Counted from the stretch's first letter, positions 7,032 to 16,441 are shown. The stretch is DNA of 41,441 bases from an uncultured Clostridium sp. (GCA_946496115.1 CAMMFK010000002.1:1-41441); one strand, 5' to 3'. Made by a program: numbers and translations. Notes: generated from the letters alone by a model not told the origin.

Positions 7032-9377
7032 ATGGACGAACTATTAAATGAATTAAATCCAAGACAAAAAGAAGCGGTAGAGTCTACAGAAGGACCATGC
7101 TTAGTTATAGCAGGTGCCGGTTCTGGAAAAACAAAAGTGCTTACATATAAAATCAGTTATTTAATGCAAGCAAAGGGTGTAAAACCATGGAATATATTAG
7201 CTATTACATTTACCAATAAAGCAGCAAATGAAATGAAAGAAAGAGTAGAGCGATTAGCAAGTGACGCCATAAATGATATATGGCTTGGAACTTTTCACTC
7301 TATTTGTGTGCGAATACTTAGAAAATTTATAGATAGAATAGGTTTTGATTCTTCATTTGCAATATTTGACTCAACAGACCAAAGAACATTAGTTAAGAAT
7401 TGTATGAAAGAGCTTAACATTGACCCCAAATTATTTACGGACAGATCTATTTTATCTGAAATAAGTAATGCAAAAAATGAAATGTTAACTCCTGAAAAAT
7501 ATGAGGAAAGAGCAAACGGAGATTACAGAAAAGAAATAACTTCAAAAGTTTATTACTTATACCAAAAAAAGCTTAGGGAAAATAATGCTATAGACTTTGA
7601 CGATATTATAAATTACACTATAAATATTTTAACAGATAATCCTGATGTACTAGATTATTATTCTAGTAAATTTAAGTACATATTAGTTGATGAGTATCAA
7701 GATACAAATAAATCTCAATTTATGTTAGTATCTCTTTTGGCTTCTAAGTATGGAAATATTACTGTTGTTGGAGATAGTGACCAATCAATTTATCGTTTTA
7801 GAGGAGCAGATATAACTAATATACTTAATTTCGAAAAAGATTTTCCGGGTGCAAAAATAGTTAAGCTAGAGCAAAATTATAGATGCACTGGAAATATTTT
7901 AAAAGCTGCAAATGCTGTTATTAAGCATAATGAAAACAAATATGAAAAAGTACTTTGGACAGAAAATGATGAAGGCAAGCTTCCTTTTGTATATTGTGGT
8001 GAAGATGAATATGACGAAGGTAGTTTTATAGTTCAAGAAATAAATCATTTAAGAAGAGAAGAATATTACAAATATTCAGATTTTGTGGTTTTATATAGAA
8101 TGAACTCTCAATCAAGAGCAATTGAAGATGTACTTAGAAGAGAAGACATACCATACAAAATTGTTGGAGGTTTAAAATTCTATGAAAGAAAAGAAATTAA
8201 AGATATTATTGCATATTTAAGATTAATTGCAAATCCATCAGATAATCTTTCATTAGAAAGAATAATTAATGAACCTAAAAGGGGTGTAGGAAAAACTAGC
8301 TTAGAAAACATTGAAAAGATTTCGGCAGAAAATGGAATTTCAATGTATCAGGTTATTAAAGAAGCGGATAAATTTTTGCCTAGAATTTATCAAAATACTA
8401 GAGAATTTATAAATGTAATCGAAGAGTTACGTGCAACAGATGTGCCTGTATCAGAACTTATTAAACAAACATTAAATAAAACAGGTTATACTCAAGCTTT
8501 AAAAAATGAAAATACAGTTGAAGCAGAAAGTAGAATTGAAAACTTAGAGGAATTTTTAACTGTTGCTATGGAATTTGAAAAAGAGTCAGCAGATAATAAT
8601 TTAAACGAATTCCTTGAAAGCATTTCGTTATCTAGTGATACAGACAGTTTGGAAGAATCAGATGATATGGTAACATTAATGACTCTTCATAGTGCTAAAG
8701 GTTTGGAATATCCAGTAGTATTCTTGGTTGGTATGGAAGATGGAGTATTTCCAGGACACAAATCAATGGACAACCCAGAAGACATAGAAGAAGAAAGAAG
8801 GCTATTTTATGTAGGTATAACTAGAGCTCAGCATTATTTATATTTAACATTTGCAAGAAAAAGAACAATATTTGGCTCAACGAGTTATAATCCACCATCA
8901 AGATTTTTAAAAGAGATTCCAGCAGATTTACTTGATGGATATGAAGATGCCTTTGCTGAAAAAGAGGAAGAAGACGAATTTGAGGACTCTAAGTATTCAT
9001 GGAGCTATGGCAATAGAGCAAATGGCTATGCGGATAGGTTCGCTTCAAAAGTAGTTTCATATAAGGTGTCAGCAGATAGTTTGAATAATGGAATAAGTTT
9101 TGGAGATAAGTCTCAAACTAATGATGATGCACAGCCAAGCTTCCAATTTAGAACAGCAGAAAGTTTCTTAAATAATTTAAATAAAAAGAAAACATCAAGT
9201 CCAGTTGACTTATCTCAATATAAAGTTGGTCAAAAAGTATTTCACAAAAGATTTGGAGAAGGTACTATTACTAACTTAGAAAGAGAAGAAGATGATATTA
9301 AAGTAGATATAGAGTTTGATAAATTTGGTCATAAAAGATTAATGGCTAAGTTTGCTGGTCTAGAAATTTTAAATTAA
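7032..9377 (+). CDS. pcrA: ATP-dependent DNA helicase PcrA (UvrD/Rep family)
   Basis: A 781-residue superfamily 1A 3'-5' helicase, essential in many Firmicutes for nucleotide excision repair, resolving replication-transcription conflicts and clearing recombination intermediates. Walker A AGAGSGKT is at residues 27-34, the motif Ia region TFTNKAANEMKERV at about 59-72, motif II DEYQD near 221, GDSDQSIYRFRGAD near 246, the QNYRC motif near 285, and motifs V-VI (TLHSAKGLEYPVVFLVG, RRLFYVGITRA) near 550-600. The C-terminus has the PcrA Tudor-like domain (VGQKVFHKRFGEGTI to the end), which binds RNA polymerase in B. subtilis. Length is normal. Usual neighbour ligA is absent. Confidence 0.97.
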   Translation: MDELLNELNPRQKEAVESTEGPCLVIAGAGSGKTKVLTYKISYLMQAKGVKPWNILAITFTNKAANEMKERVERLASDAINDIWLGTFHSICVRILRKFIDRIGFDSSFAIFDSTDQRTLVKNCMKELNIDPKLFTDRSILSEISNAKNEMLTPEKYEERANGDYRKEITSKVYYLYQKKLRENNAIDFDDIINYTINILTDNPDVLDYYSSKFKYILVDEYQDTNKSQFMLVSLLASKYGNITVVGDSDQSIYRFRGADITNILNFEKDFPGAKIVKLEQNYRCTGNILKAANAVIKHNENKYEKVLWTENDEGKLPFVYCGEDEYDEGSFIVQEINHLRREEYYKYSDFVVLYRMNSQSRAIEDVLRREDIPYKIVGGLKFYERKEIKDIIAYLRLIANPSDNLSLERIINEPKRGVGKTSLENIEKISAENGISMYQVIKEADKFLPRIYQNTREFINVIEELRATDVPVSELIKQTLNKTGYTQALKNENTVEAESRIENLEEFLTVAMEFEKESADNNLNEFLESISLSSDTDSLEESDDMVTLMTLHSAKGLEYPVVFLVGMEDGVFPGHKSMDNPEDIEEERRLFYVGITRAQHYLYLTFARKRTIFGSTSYNPPSRFLKEIPADLLDGYEDAFAEKEEEDEFEDSKYSWSYGNRANGYADRFASKVVSYKVSADSLNNGISFGDKSQTNDDAQPSFQFRTAESFLNNLNKKKTSSPVDLSQYKVGQKVFHKRFGEGTITNLEREEDDIKVDIEFDKFGHKRLMAKFAGLEILN

Positions 9378-9442
9378 AGATTAAAGATAAAAAATAAAAA
9401 ATAATAAATAAACAATAAAAATATGAACAAAATATACAAATA

Positions 9443-9597
9443 AAAAAGGTCACAATATACATTCTCTCCCATTTCACTGCGCGGGTCGCTTCGCTCCAGC
9501 TTGCCCGCTACACTCTGCAGTCCTACTTAGTTATAATCGAAAATGCTCGCGCTGCAACCGTTCGCTGAAATGTCGAGAAGTATATTGTGACCTTTTT
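9443..9597 (-). repeat. Intergenic palindromic repeat, long form, copy A
   Basis: A 155-bp GC-rich island between convergent pcrA and mecA. It is bounded by an exact 18-bp terminal inverted repeat, AAAAAGGTCACAATATAC at 9443-9460 and its complement at 9580-9597, so the A/T-runs at its ends could also make it a bidirectional terminator. The core from about 9483 to 9575 is nearly identical to copy B at 12571-12720 and, on the reverse strand, aligns with copy C at 29190-29340. No ORF of note. Strand is given relative to copy C. Confidence 0.8.
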
Positions 9598-9627
9598 ATA
9601 TTATTTTATTAATTTTTAAAATTTAAT

Positions 9628-10242
9628 CTATTTAAAATTCTTTTGACTAGTATAAATAGCATTATGCTTAATTACAGAAGTTCCACGCTCTTTTATTAAC
9701 ATAGCAACAGCTTCTTGACTAGTTAAAAAATTACCAAACTCAGTAATACCAGAATAAAGTTTACCAATATATCTGTAATTTTGATTTATATTTAAACAAA
9801 TTAGAACATATTTACCATTATATTTATAAAGCTCAATTGTTTTGCAAAATTCTCTCAATCTATTAATCTTTTGCTTTTTTAAAAAATTACAAAAATTAAA
9901 AAAATGTTCTATGTCTACAAAACTATAAACCAAGGTATTATCTTTTTGAACAGGAACTTTTAAAGGCTTAACTTTTTTAGAATTTTTAGATTTAGGAATT
10001 AGTTTTGTTATAGTAAATATAAAATCACCATTATACATACTTTTGGCATCAATTCTTATTCTACTATTATCTATATGAAATCCAACTTCATCCTCAGCTT
10101 TATCAAGTATTTCTAAAAAGGATTTACGAGCTTTAGAAGGGTTAGACATAAAATTATCTAAATCGCCGTTACTGCTTTCTAACAATTCATCATTAGATAC
10201 GGTAACTCTTAATTTATATTCACTTAATTTTTCAAACTTCAT
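9628..10242 (-). CDS. mecA: Adaptor protein MecA
   Basis: A 204-residue MecA-type adaptor, expected to deliver substrates to the ClpC-ClpP protease. The N-terminal substrate-binding part (1-90) starts MKFEKLSEYKLRVTVSNDEL and includes the characteristic FLEILDKAEDEVGFHID region. A shortened Lys-rich linker follows (about 88-105), then the C-terminal ClpC-binding domain (about 106-204) with YSFVDIEHFFNFC and LYKYNGKYVLIC. Slightly shorter than B. subtilis MecA (218), mainly in the linker. AGAAAGGAA precedes the ATG, and a promoter lies at 10302-10330. Family call from overall pattern; the fold is diverged. Confidence 0.85.
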   Translation of the reverse strand: MKFEKLSEYKLRVTVSNDELLESSNGDLDNFMSNPSKARKSFLEILDKAEDEVGFHIDNSRIRIDAKSMYNGDFIFTITKLIPKSKNSKKVKPLKVPVQKDNTLVYSFVDIEHFFNFCNFLKKQKINRLREFCKTIELYKYNGKYVLICLNINQNYRYIGKLYSGITEFGNFLTSQEAVAMLIKERGTSVIKHNAIYTSQKNFK

Positions 10243-10301
10243 AGAATTTCCTTTCTTGTTATAACAATGGTATTTATGAAATGGTTTTTTATGTATCTAT
10301 T

Positions 10302-10330
10302 AGTATATCATATGATTCATGCTTTTACAA
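10302..10330 (-). promoter_or_regulatory. SigA-type promoter for mecA
   Basis: Minus strand TTGTAA (plus 10325-10330), 17 bp, TATACT (plus 10302-10307), about 60 bp before the mecA start and divergent from the promoter at 10373-10401. Confidence 0.65.
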
Positions 10331-10372
10331 TGTTTTGATAAAAAAATTAAGACAATTTTTCCACAAAATACC

Positions 10373-10401
10373 TTGAAAATTAATGGAAAAAAATATATAA
10401 T
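10373..10401 (+). promoter_or_regulatory. SigA-type promoter for the DUF4321-radC-mre cluster
   Basis: TTGAAA (10373-10378), 17 bp, TATAAT (10396-10401), 47 bp before the DUF4321 start. It probably drives DUF4321 and radC and may read through into the mre genes. Confidence 0.75.
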
Positions 10402-10448
10402 ACAAATGTTAAATTATAAATATCCGTAAGATAAAATGGAGGTAACAT

Positions 10449-10706
10449 ATGGCAACAAGAGATAAAAGTACATTTGTACTAATAATATTTATATTATGTG
10501 GACTTGTTATAGGAGGACTAATTGGAGAGCTGACACAGGGAGTAAGTTGGCTTAGTTGGCTATCATATGGACAAAGTTTTGGATTAACAGAGCCAATTTC
10601 TTTAGACTTAGGAGTTGTAAATTTATCATTTGCAATAATGTTTAATATAAATATTTCTAGTATAATTGGAATAATAATTTCTATATTCATTTATAGAAAA
10701 TTCTAA
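10449..10706 (+). CDS. DUF4321 membrane protein
   Basis: An 85-residue protein with two hydrophobic segments (about 8-28 and 55-80). The central WLSWLSYGQSFGLTEP and LDLGVVNLSF stretches and the IIGIIISIFIYRKF end are the hallmark of DUF4321, a small clostridial membrane family of unknown function found beside radC and mreB. GGAGGT lies just before the ATG. First gene of the likely radC-mre transcript, 37 bp before radC. The context suggests an envelope or shape-related role, but nothing in the sequence proves it. Confidence 0.85.
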   Translation: MATRDKSTFVLIIFILCGLVIGGLIGELTQGVSWLSWLSYGQSFGLTEPISLDLGVVNLSFAIMFNINISSIIGIIISIFIYRKF

Positions 10707-10743
10707 TAAAAAGGAGTTTTTGGGGGGCAGAAAGGATTTACTT

Positions 10744-11436
10744 ATGCCACTTAAAATGAAACAATTGCCAGAATCTGAAAGACCATATGAAAAATTATTA
10801 ATGTATGGTGCAAAAAAGTTATCAAATGCAGAACTTTTGGCAATAATAATTAAAACAGGAACAAAAGAAGAGACATCAGTAGATATTGCTAACAGAATTT
10901 TATTACTTTCGGAAAATATTAGTGGACTTGCAAGTATTGGAATTGAAACTTTGGAAAAAATTAAAGGTATAGGAAAAGTTAAAGCAATTCAAATTAAGGC
11001 AGTATGTGAGTTAGCTACAAGAATAAATAATCCTATAAACAATCTAAAAACAAAAATAATTAGACCAAGTGATGTTGCCGGTATATTTATGCAAGAACTA
11101 AAAAATGAAAAACATGAAAAGTTAAAACTAATTTTATTAAATTCAAAAAACGAAGTAGTAAAAAATATTGAACTAAAAACAGGATCAATTAATCAAATAT
11201 CTGTAGCTCCAGCTGAAATTTTAAAGGAAGTAATTAAAGAGGAATTAGATAAATTTATACTAATACATAATCATCCAAGTGGAGATTCCACACCAAGCAA
11301 AGCAGATTTAGATTTTACTAAAAAAGTAGAAGAGTGCTCTAAATTATTCAAGTTAAATTTTTTAGATCATATTGTAATAGGAAAAGACAACTATACAAGT
11401 ATTAAAACTATAGAAAATAAAAAAACAATAAAGTAA
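10744..11436 (+). CDS. radC: RadC family JAB-domain protein
   Basis: 230 residues, matching B. subtilis RadC (231). A helix-hairpin-helix segment (about 60-90, IKGIGKVKAIQIKAV) precedes a JAB/MPN metalloprotease-like domain with the motif HNHPSGDSTPSKAD near residue 177 and a preceding conserved Glu. Despite its name the role is uncertain; it is not a proven repair protein. I start at the ATG at 10744 with AGAAAGGA upstream. An in-frame TTG at 10720 lies only three bases after an AAGGAG and would add eight residues unlike the family. Its place just before mreB is a conserved Firmicute arrangement. Confidence 0.93.
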   Translation: MPLKMKQLPESERPYEKLLMYGAKKLSNAELLAIIIKTGTKEETSVDIANRILLLSENISGLASIGIETLEKIKGIGKVKAIQIKAVCELATRINNPINNLKTKIIRPSDVAGIFMQELKNEKHEKLKLILLNSKNEVVKNIELKTGSINQISVAPAEILKEVIKEELDKFILIHNHPSGDSTPSKADLDFTKKVEECSKLFKLNFLDHIVIGKDNYTSIKTIENKKTIK

Positions 11437-11466
11437 TTGAGCATAATCAAAAAGCAAAATTATAAA
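11437..11466 (+). promoter_or_regulatory. Possible promoter before mreB
   Basis: TTGAGC (11437-11442), 18 bp, TATAAA (11461-11466), right after the radC stop. Weak hexamers, so internal initiation is only a possibility. Confidence 0.3.
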
Positions 11467-11513
11467 TATCTGCAATTTATTATATAAAACATACAAGAAA
11501 GGAATTTTTAGCA

Positions 11514-12551
11514 ATGAATCTTGATTTATTAAACTTTAATTCAAAAGATATAGGTATGGACCTAGGAACTGCAAATATTTTAATTGCCTTAAAAGGGAAG
11601 GGTATAGTTTTAAGAGAACCATCAGTGGTTGCTTTAGATAAAGTTACTGGTGAAATTGTTGCAACTGGTAAAGAAGCAAGAGAAATGCTTGGAAGAACAC
11701 CAGAAAATATTAAAGCAGTAAGACCTATGCAAGATGGGGTTATAGCAGATTTTACAGCAACAGGTTTAATGCTTAAAAATATGCTTAAAAAGGTTTGCCA
11801 AAAATATAATGCGGGAAAACCAAGAGTAGTAGTTGGAGTTCCATCAGGTATTACAGAAGTTGAAAGAAGAGCCATAGAAGAAGCTTTTTTACAAGCAAAT
11901 GCTAAAGAAGTATATTTAATTCAAGAACCTATGGCAGCTGCTATTGGTGCAGGAATAAATGTAAAAGAGCCTATGGGAAATATGATAGTAGACATTGGTG
12001 GAGGAACTACTGAAGTTGCAGTTATTTCACTTGGAGGAATAGTTGCAAGTAACTCAATAAGAGTTGCAGGAAATGAAATAGATGAAAGTATAGTAGAATA
12101 TTTAAAAAGCCATAAAGGCATAGCGATTGGACAAACAGCAGCAGAAAGCTTAAAAATAGAGCTTGGTTGTGCACTTCCTTTAGTGTCTGAAATTACTAAA
12201 GAAATTAGAGGAAGAGATTTAGATACAGGACTTCCTAAGAATGTAACAGTATCATCTAAAGATATTGAGCAGGCTATGAGAAAACCAATAAATGAAATAT
12301 TAGAAGCAATAATAAATACATTATCTGTTACTCCACCAGAACTTTCAGCTGATATTATCGTAAATGGTATTTATTTGGCAGGTGGTGGAGCACAAATAAG
12401 AAATTTAGATAATTTAATTGCACAAAGAACAGGTGTACAAACATATGTGGCAGATACACCACTTGAATGTGTTGCAATAGGTGCAGGAAAAGTACTAGAA
12501 AACATAGATAATCTAAAAAGCGTATTAATGAATGCAGGAAAGAAAATGTAA
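11514..12551 (+). CDS. mreB: Rod shape-determining protein MreB
   Basis: 345 residues, an actin homologue that forms membrane-associated filaments and organises the elongation peptidoglycan machinery. Phosphate-1 DLGTANILIALKGKG near residue 17, the VPSGITEVERRA region near 108, phosphate-2 DIGGGTTEVAVISLGG near 161 and the adenosine motif LAGGGAQIRNL near 285 are all intact, and length is standard. AAGAAAGGA precedes the ATG. It is followed by mreC only after a 150-bp structured repeat (copy B), an unusual interruption in the mreBCD set. Confidence 0.97.
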   Translation: MNLDLLNFNSKDIGMDLGTANILIALKGKGIVLREPSVVALDKVTGEIVATGKEAREMLGRTPENIKAVRPMQDGVIADFTATGLMLKNMLKKVCQKYNAGKPRVVVGVPSGITEVERRAIEEAFLQANAKEVYLIQEPMAAAIGAGINVKEPMGNMIVDIGGGTTEVAVISLGGIVASNSIRVAGNEIDESIVEYLKSHKGIAIGQTAAESLKIELGCALPLVSEITKEIRGRDLDTGLPKNVTVSSKDIEQAMRKPINEILEAIINTLSVTPPELSADIIVNGIYLAGGGAQIRNLDNLIAQRTGVQTYVADTPLECVAIGAGKVLENIDNLKSVLMNAGKKM

Positions 12552-12570
12552 TTAACTTATAATTCATTAC

Positions 12571-12720
12571 AAGCTCAAATATACATTCTTCCACATTTCT
12601 ACTCTTCGGGTCGCTTCGCTCCAGCTTGCCCGCTACACTCTGCAGTCCTACTTAGTTAAAATTTAAAATGCTCGCGCTGCAACCGTTCGCTGAAATGTTC
12701 CAGAACATATATTTGAGCTT
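12571..12720 (-). repeat. Intergenic palindromic repeat, long form, copy B
   Basis: A 150-bp GC-rich island between mreB and mreC. Exact 12-bp terminal inverted repeat AAGCTCAAATAT (12571-12582) and its complement (12709-12720), with further imperfect pairing inwards. The core shares a run of about 50 identical bases with copy A (B 12608-12658 region, A 9483-9532 region) and a second run of about 34 (ending with TTCGCTGAAATGT), yet the outermost bases differ from those of A. Confidence 0.8.
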
Positions 12721-12774
12721 ATAAAAAGTTATAGGAACTTTAAAACCTAAATAAACGTAAGGAATGATTATTTA

Positions 12775-13587
12775 ATGAAAAATAAAGCTGGCTTAATCGG
12801 AATTATCATAACAGTAGTAGTATTAATAGTTGTTGTAATAGTTTCAAATATTAGTACAGGAAACTTGTCATTTATAGAAGGTGTGGCTGGTACGATATTT
12901 GTTCCAATCCAAAACGGAATAGTATTTTTAAAAAATAAAATTACAGGAAATGAACAAGAAAATAGTGATATAGCAAGCTTACAAGAAGAAAACAGAAGCT
13001 TAAAAGATGAAAATAGTAAATTACAAGAACAACTAAGAGAACTGGAAATATTAAAATCAGAAAATAATACCTTAAAAGAATATGTTAATTTAAAAGATAA
13101 ATATTCTGAATTTACAACTGTACCAGCTTATGTAATAGAAAGAAGTATTAGTAATTATGAAAAAATAGTTGTCATAAATGCAGGAACCGATGATGGTGTA
13201 AAAGAAAATATGCCAGTCATATCAGAATCAGGATTAGTTGGATATGTAATTTCAGCAACAAATAATACTGCAAAAATTCAAACGATAATAGATACTGCAA
13301 GTAGTGTTAGTGCAAATATTTCAAATGTGCAAGATAGTGTAATACTTAGAGGAACTCTTAACAACACAGAAACAGTAAGAGCAACATATATACCAGCAGA
13401 TAGCACAATTCTTCAAGGAGATCAAGTTGTAACCTCAGGTCTTGGCGGAATTTATCCAAAAGGTATTTTAATAGGTACTGTAAAAAGTGTTGTCAACACC
13501 AAAAATGAGGCAGACAGATATGCAGAAATTGAAGTGGCTACAGACTTTTCAAGACTAGAAACAGTATTAGTAATCACTCAAAATTAA
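12775..13587 (+). CDS. mreC: Rod shape-determining protein MreC
   Basis: 270 residues. One N-terminal membrane anchor (about 5-24), a periplasm-facing coiled coil (about 62-108, LQEENRSLKDENSKLQEQ) and the double beta-barrel MreC domain (about 115-268) with ENMPVISESGLVGYV and GDQVVTSGLGGIYPKGILIGTV, which are family signatures. MreC links MreB and MreD to PBP2 and activates wall synthesis. Standard length. It lies between two copies of the repeat family (B before, D after). Confidence 0.95.
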   Translation: MKNKAGLIGIIITVVVLIVVVIVSNISTGNLSFIEGVAGTIFVPIQNGIVFLKNKITGNEQENSDIASLQEENRSLKDENSKLQEQLRELEILKSENNTLKEYVNLKDKYSEFTTVPAYVIERSISNYEKIVVINAGTDDGVKENMPVISESGLVGYVISATNNTAKIQTIIDTASSVSANISNVQDSVILRGTLNNTETVRATYIPADSTILQGDQVVTSGLGGIYPKGILIGTVKSVVNTKNEADRYAEIEVATDFSRLETVLVITQN

Positions 13588-13590
13588 TAA

Positions 13591-13642
13591 TTTGATATAT
13601 ATTCTGGAGCTTTTAGTGACCCGAGGCAGAGTAAATATCAAA
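13591..13642 (+). repeat. Intergenic palindromic repeat, short form, copy D
   Basis: 52 bp between mreC and mreD with terminal inverted repeat TTTGATAT (13591-13598) / ATATCAAA (13635-13642). The centre CTTTTAGTGACCCGAGGCAG matches the left arm of long copy C (CTTTTAGCGACCTGAGGTAG) and, reversed, the centre of copy E. Confidence 0.65.
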
Positions 13643-13659
13643 GTTTAAAGGAGATTAAA

Positions 13660-14193
13660 TTGCGAAAATTTAAAGTTATTCTAATTTTATTATTAACATT
13701 TTTTATAATATATTTTTTACAATTAAATTTCTTTTCTTGGTTTAATATAGGTGGAATAATGCCAAACCTTATAATTGTTTTAACACTATTTATAGGATTA
13801 TTTATAGGAAACAAAACAGGAGCTATATTTGGCATAATATTTGGTATAATTATAGACCTAAACCTTGGAAAAACAATAGGTATAACATCAGTTTTATTGG
13901 CTATTATAGGCTTACTTGGAGAGTATATGGACAAAAACTTTTCAAAAGATAGCAGAGTAACTATAATAGTAATGTCTGCTGTAAGCACAATTATTTATGA
14001 AGTATTTACATATGCTATAAATATTTTTCAATATGGAGGAGTACCAGAAATACTTACATTTACACTTACTCTACTAGTGGAAATATTATTTAACACAATG
14101 CTTATAATTATATTTTATCCTTTAATGAAAAAATTAGGATATTATTTAGAAGAACAATATAAAGGTAAAAAGATTTTAACAAGATATTTTTAA
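13660..14193 (+). CDS. mreD: Rod shape-determining protein MreD
   Basis: 177 residues, nearly all hydrophobic, with five or six membrane segments and the MreD pattern PNLIIVLTLFIGLFIGNKTGAI followed by GIIIDL. It is the integral membrane part of the elongasome core. The start is TTG with AAAGGAGA seven bases upstream; no ATG is available near it. Sequence conservation in MreD is low, so position between mreC and mrdA is important support. Confidence 0.9.
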   Translation: MRKFKVILILLLTFFIIYFLQLNFFSWFNIGGIMPNLIIVLTLFIGLFIGNKTGAIFGIIFGIIIDLNLGKTIGITSVLLAIIGLLGEYMDKNFSKDSRVTIIVMSAVSTIIYEVFTYAINIFQYGGVPEILTFTLTLLVEILFNTMLIIIFYPLMKKLGYYLEEQYKGKKILTRYF

Positions 14194-14253
14194 TTTTATA
14201 CATAAATTAATATCAAAAAATAAAAAACGAAAATAAAAGGGATTGGAGGAATA

Positions 14254-16324
14254 GTGGAAAGTAGAAAAGATAACAAATTAAGATACAATATTGCTATAGC
14301 AATTGTATATATAATTGGAATAATACTTTTACTTCAACTTTTTAATTTGCAAATTGTAAATCGGACAAGAATATAGAGAAGAGTCAAACACAAGACTTAC
14401 AAGAGAAACCACAATAAAAGCAGCAAGAGGAAATATTCTAGACAGTAGTGGTGAGAAGCTTGTATCCACAAAATTGGTATATAATGTGGAAATCTATAAG
14501 ACAAAAGTTGATACACAAACATTAAATAATGCACTTTTATTGTTAGCACAAACGTTAGAGCAAAATGGAGATACATATGTAGATAATTTTCCTATAACAG
14601 TTGAACCATATGCTTTTAAAAATGAAGAAACAGCTCAAACTTTTAAGGAGCAAAACAAACTTGACTCAAGTTATGATGCAGAAGCTTGCTTTAATTATTT
14701 TAAGCAAGAATATGAAGTAAATACAGACAATGTTCAAGATGCCAGAAAAATAATTACTTTAAGGTATGAAATAGAAAAAGATGGATACAGCAATACTAAA
14801 TCAGTTGAATTAGCAGAAAACATTAGTAATAGTAGCTTAGCAAAATTAAATGAAATGGGTTCAAGTTTTCCAGGAATAAGTACAACATCAGAACCAACAT
14901 TATCTTATCCTTATGGACTTTTAGCATCACATATTTTAGGATATGTTGGGCCAATAAGTGAAGATGAATTAAAAGCAAATCCAGATGAATATGACCAAAA
15001 TGATATAACTGGAAAAACAGGAATAGAACAGGTTTTAGAAAAATATTTAAAAGGAACTGATGGTGTTAAGCAAATAGACATGTCAGTAGATGGTGTTGTA
15101 ACAGATGAATATGTTGCAGAGGAAGCAGTTGCAGGTGCAGATGTAATGCTTACAATAGATAGTGATTTGCAAAAAATCACAGAAGATGCATTGCAAAAGA
15201 ATATACAAATGATGCAAAATGGAGAGCTTAAAGATGCAGAAATGGCAAAAGAAGGTGCAGCGGTAGTATTAAATGTTAAAACAGGCGAAATATTAGCAAT
15301 GGCAAGTTATCCAAACTATGATCCATCACTATTTATAGATGGTATTAGCACAGAAAATTGGAATAACTATTTAAACGCAGAAGATCATCCACTTATGAAT
15401 AAAGCAATTAGTTCAATATCTCCACCTGGATCAACATTCAAAATGGTTACAGCTATAGCAGGATTGGAGAGTGGAGCAATTGATGTAAATACAAGAATTA
15501 ATGATACAGGAGTATATAGATATTATAGAGATTATCAACCAAGATGCTGGAAAAGTGGAGGCCATGGGTGGCTTAATGTAACTCGAGCAATTGAGGTATC
15601 TTGTAACTATTTCTTCTATGAAACAGGTAGAAGAACAGGCATAGATAGATTAGTTCAAGTTGCTTCAGCATTTGGACTAGGACAAAAAACAGGTATAGAA
15701 TTGCCAGGAGAAGAAGCAGGAGTTTTAGCTTCTAGAGAAACAATGAGCCCTTGGGTTGATGGATATACTGTTCAAGCAGCTATAGGACAACTTAATAACT
15801 CATTCACACCACTTCAAATGGCTAAATATGTTGCAATGGTTGCAAACGGAGGTCATAACCTAAATTTAACAATAATAAAATCTGTAACTAATTCTGATGG
15901 AACAGAAGTGCCAAAAGAAGAAATAGAAAGCTATGTAAATGAAAAATTAGGCGTTAGCGGAAATAGTGGATCTGATTTAAGCATTAGTGAAGAAAACTTA
16001 AATGCAGTGAAAGAAGGAATGAGAGGAGTTACAAGTGATGGATCTGGTACAGCTTATAGATATTTCTCAGACTTTGATATAGAAGTAGGTGGAAAAACAG
16101 GTTCTGCATCAACAAATGAAAGTGGAAATGCCAACGCATGGTTTGTTGGATTTGCACCATTTGATGATCCAGAAATAGCTGTAGCCGTATATATTAAAGA
16201 CGGTCAGCACGGAGCTTCTACGGCAGTAACTGCTAGAGATATATTTGCACAATACTTTGGTATGAACTCAGAACAAATTACCGAAGACATGACAGCTACA
16301 TCTGATATGCAAACAGTAAGATAA
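14254..16324 (+). CDS. mrdA: Penicillin-binding protein 2 (MrdA), with an apparent +1 frameshift near the N-terminus
   Basis: Peptidoglycan transpeptidase of the elongasome. A GTG at 14254 (site GGAGGA at 14245-14250) opens a frame encoding a cytoplasmic tail and membrane anchor (residues about 9-31) that ends QLFNLQIVN. One extra C at 14362 then shifts the frame into a TAG; dropping it restores continuous homology (GQEYREESNTRLTRE...) through to 16324, giving 689 residues, a normal PBP2 size. In the corrected numbering the active site SxxK is STFK at about 393, SxN is SCN near 449 and KTG near 614. The frame alone from ATG/GTG-less 14363 has its next usable start at 14474 and would lack the membrane anchor. 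It is either a sequencing/assembly error or a real lesion; an error seems likelier because everything else is intact. Confidence 0.88.
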
Positions 16325-16369
16325 TATATACGTCGTCTGAGATTGCTTAAGATGATCAGAACATATATT
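16323..16369 (-). repeat. Possible degenerate short repeat, copy F
   Basis: A hairpin-forming stretch between mrdA and minC: AATATAT (16323-16329) / ATATATT (16363-16369) outside and TCTGA/TCAGA inside. The reverse strand begins ATATATGTTCTG like copy B and has a CTTAAG...CTCAGACGA stretch resembling the family centre, but similarity is weak. It may also serve as the mrdA terminator. Confidence 0.35.
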
Positions 16370-16381
16370 CTAATTTTATGG

Positions 16382-16410
16382 TTGAATAATAAATAAATGA
16401 ATGTTATAAT
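16382..16410 (+). promoter_or_regulatory. SigA-type promoter for minC
   Basis: TTGAAT (16382-16387), 17 bp, TATAAT (16405-16410), indicating that minC can be expressed separately from the mre cluster. Confidence 0.7.
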
Positions 16411-16441
16411 AATTTCAAATTTACAAAAGATAAAAGGAGGT

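Noticed and set aside
10720..10743. TTG start for radC
   Set aside because: Only three bases after AAGGAG; ATG 10744 has its own site and gives the family's usual length.
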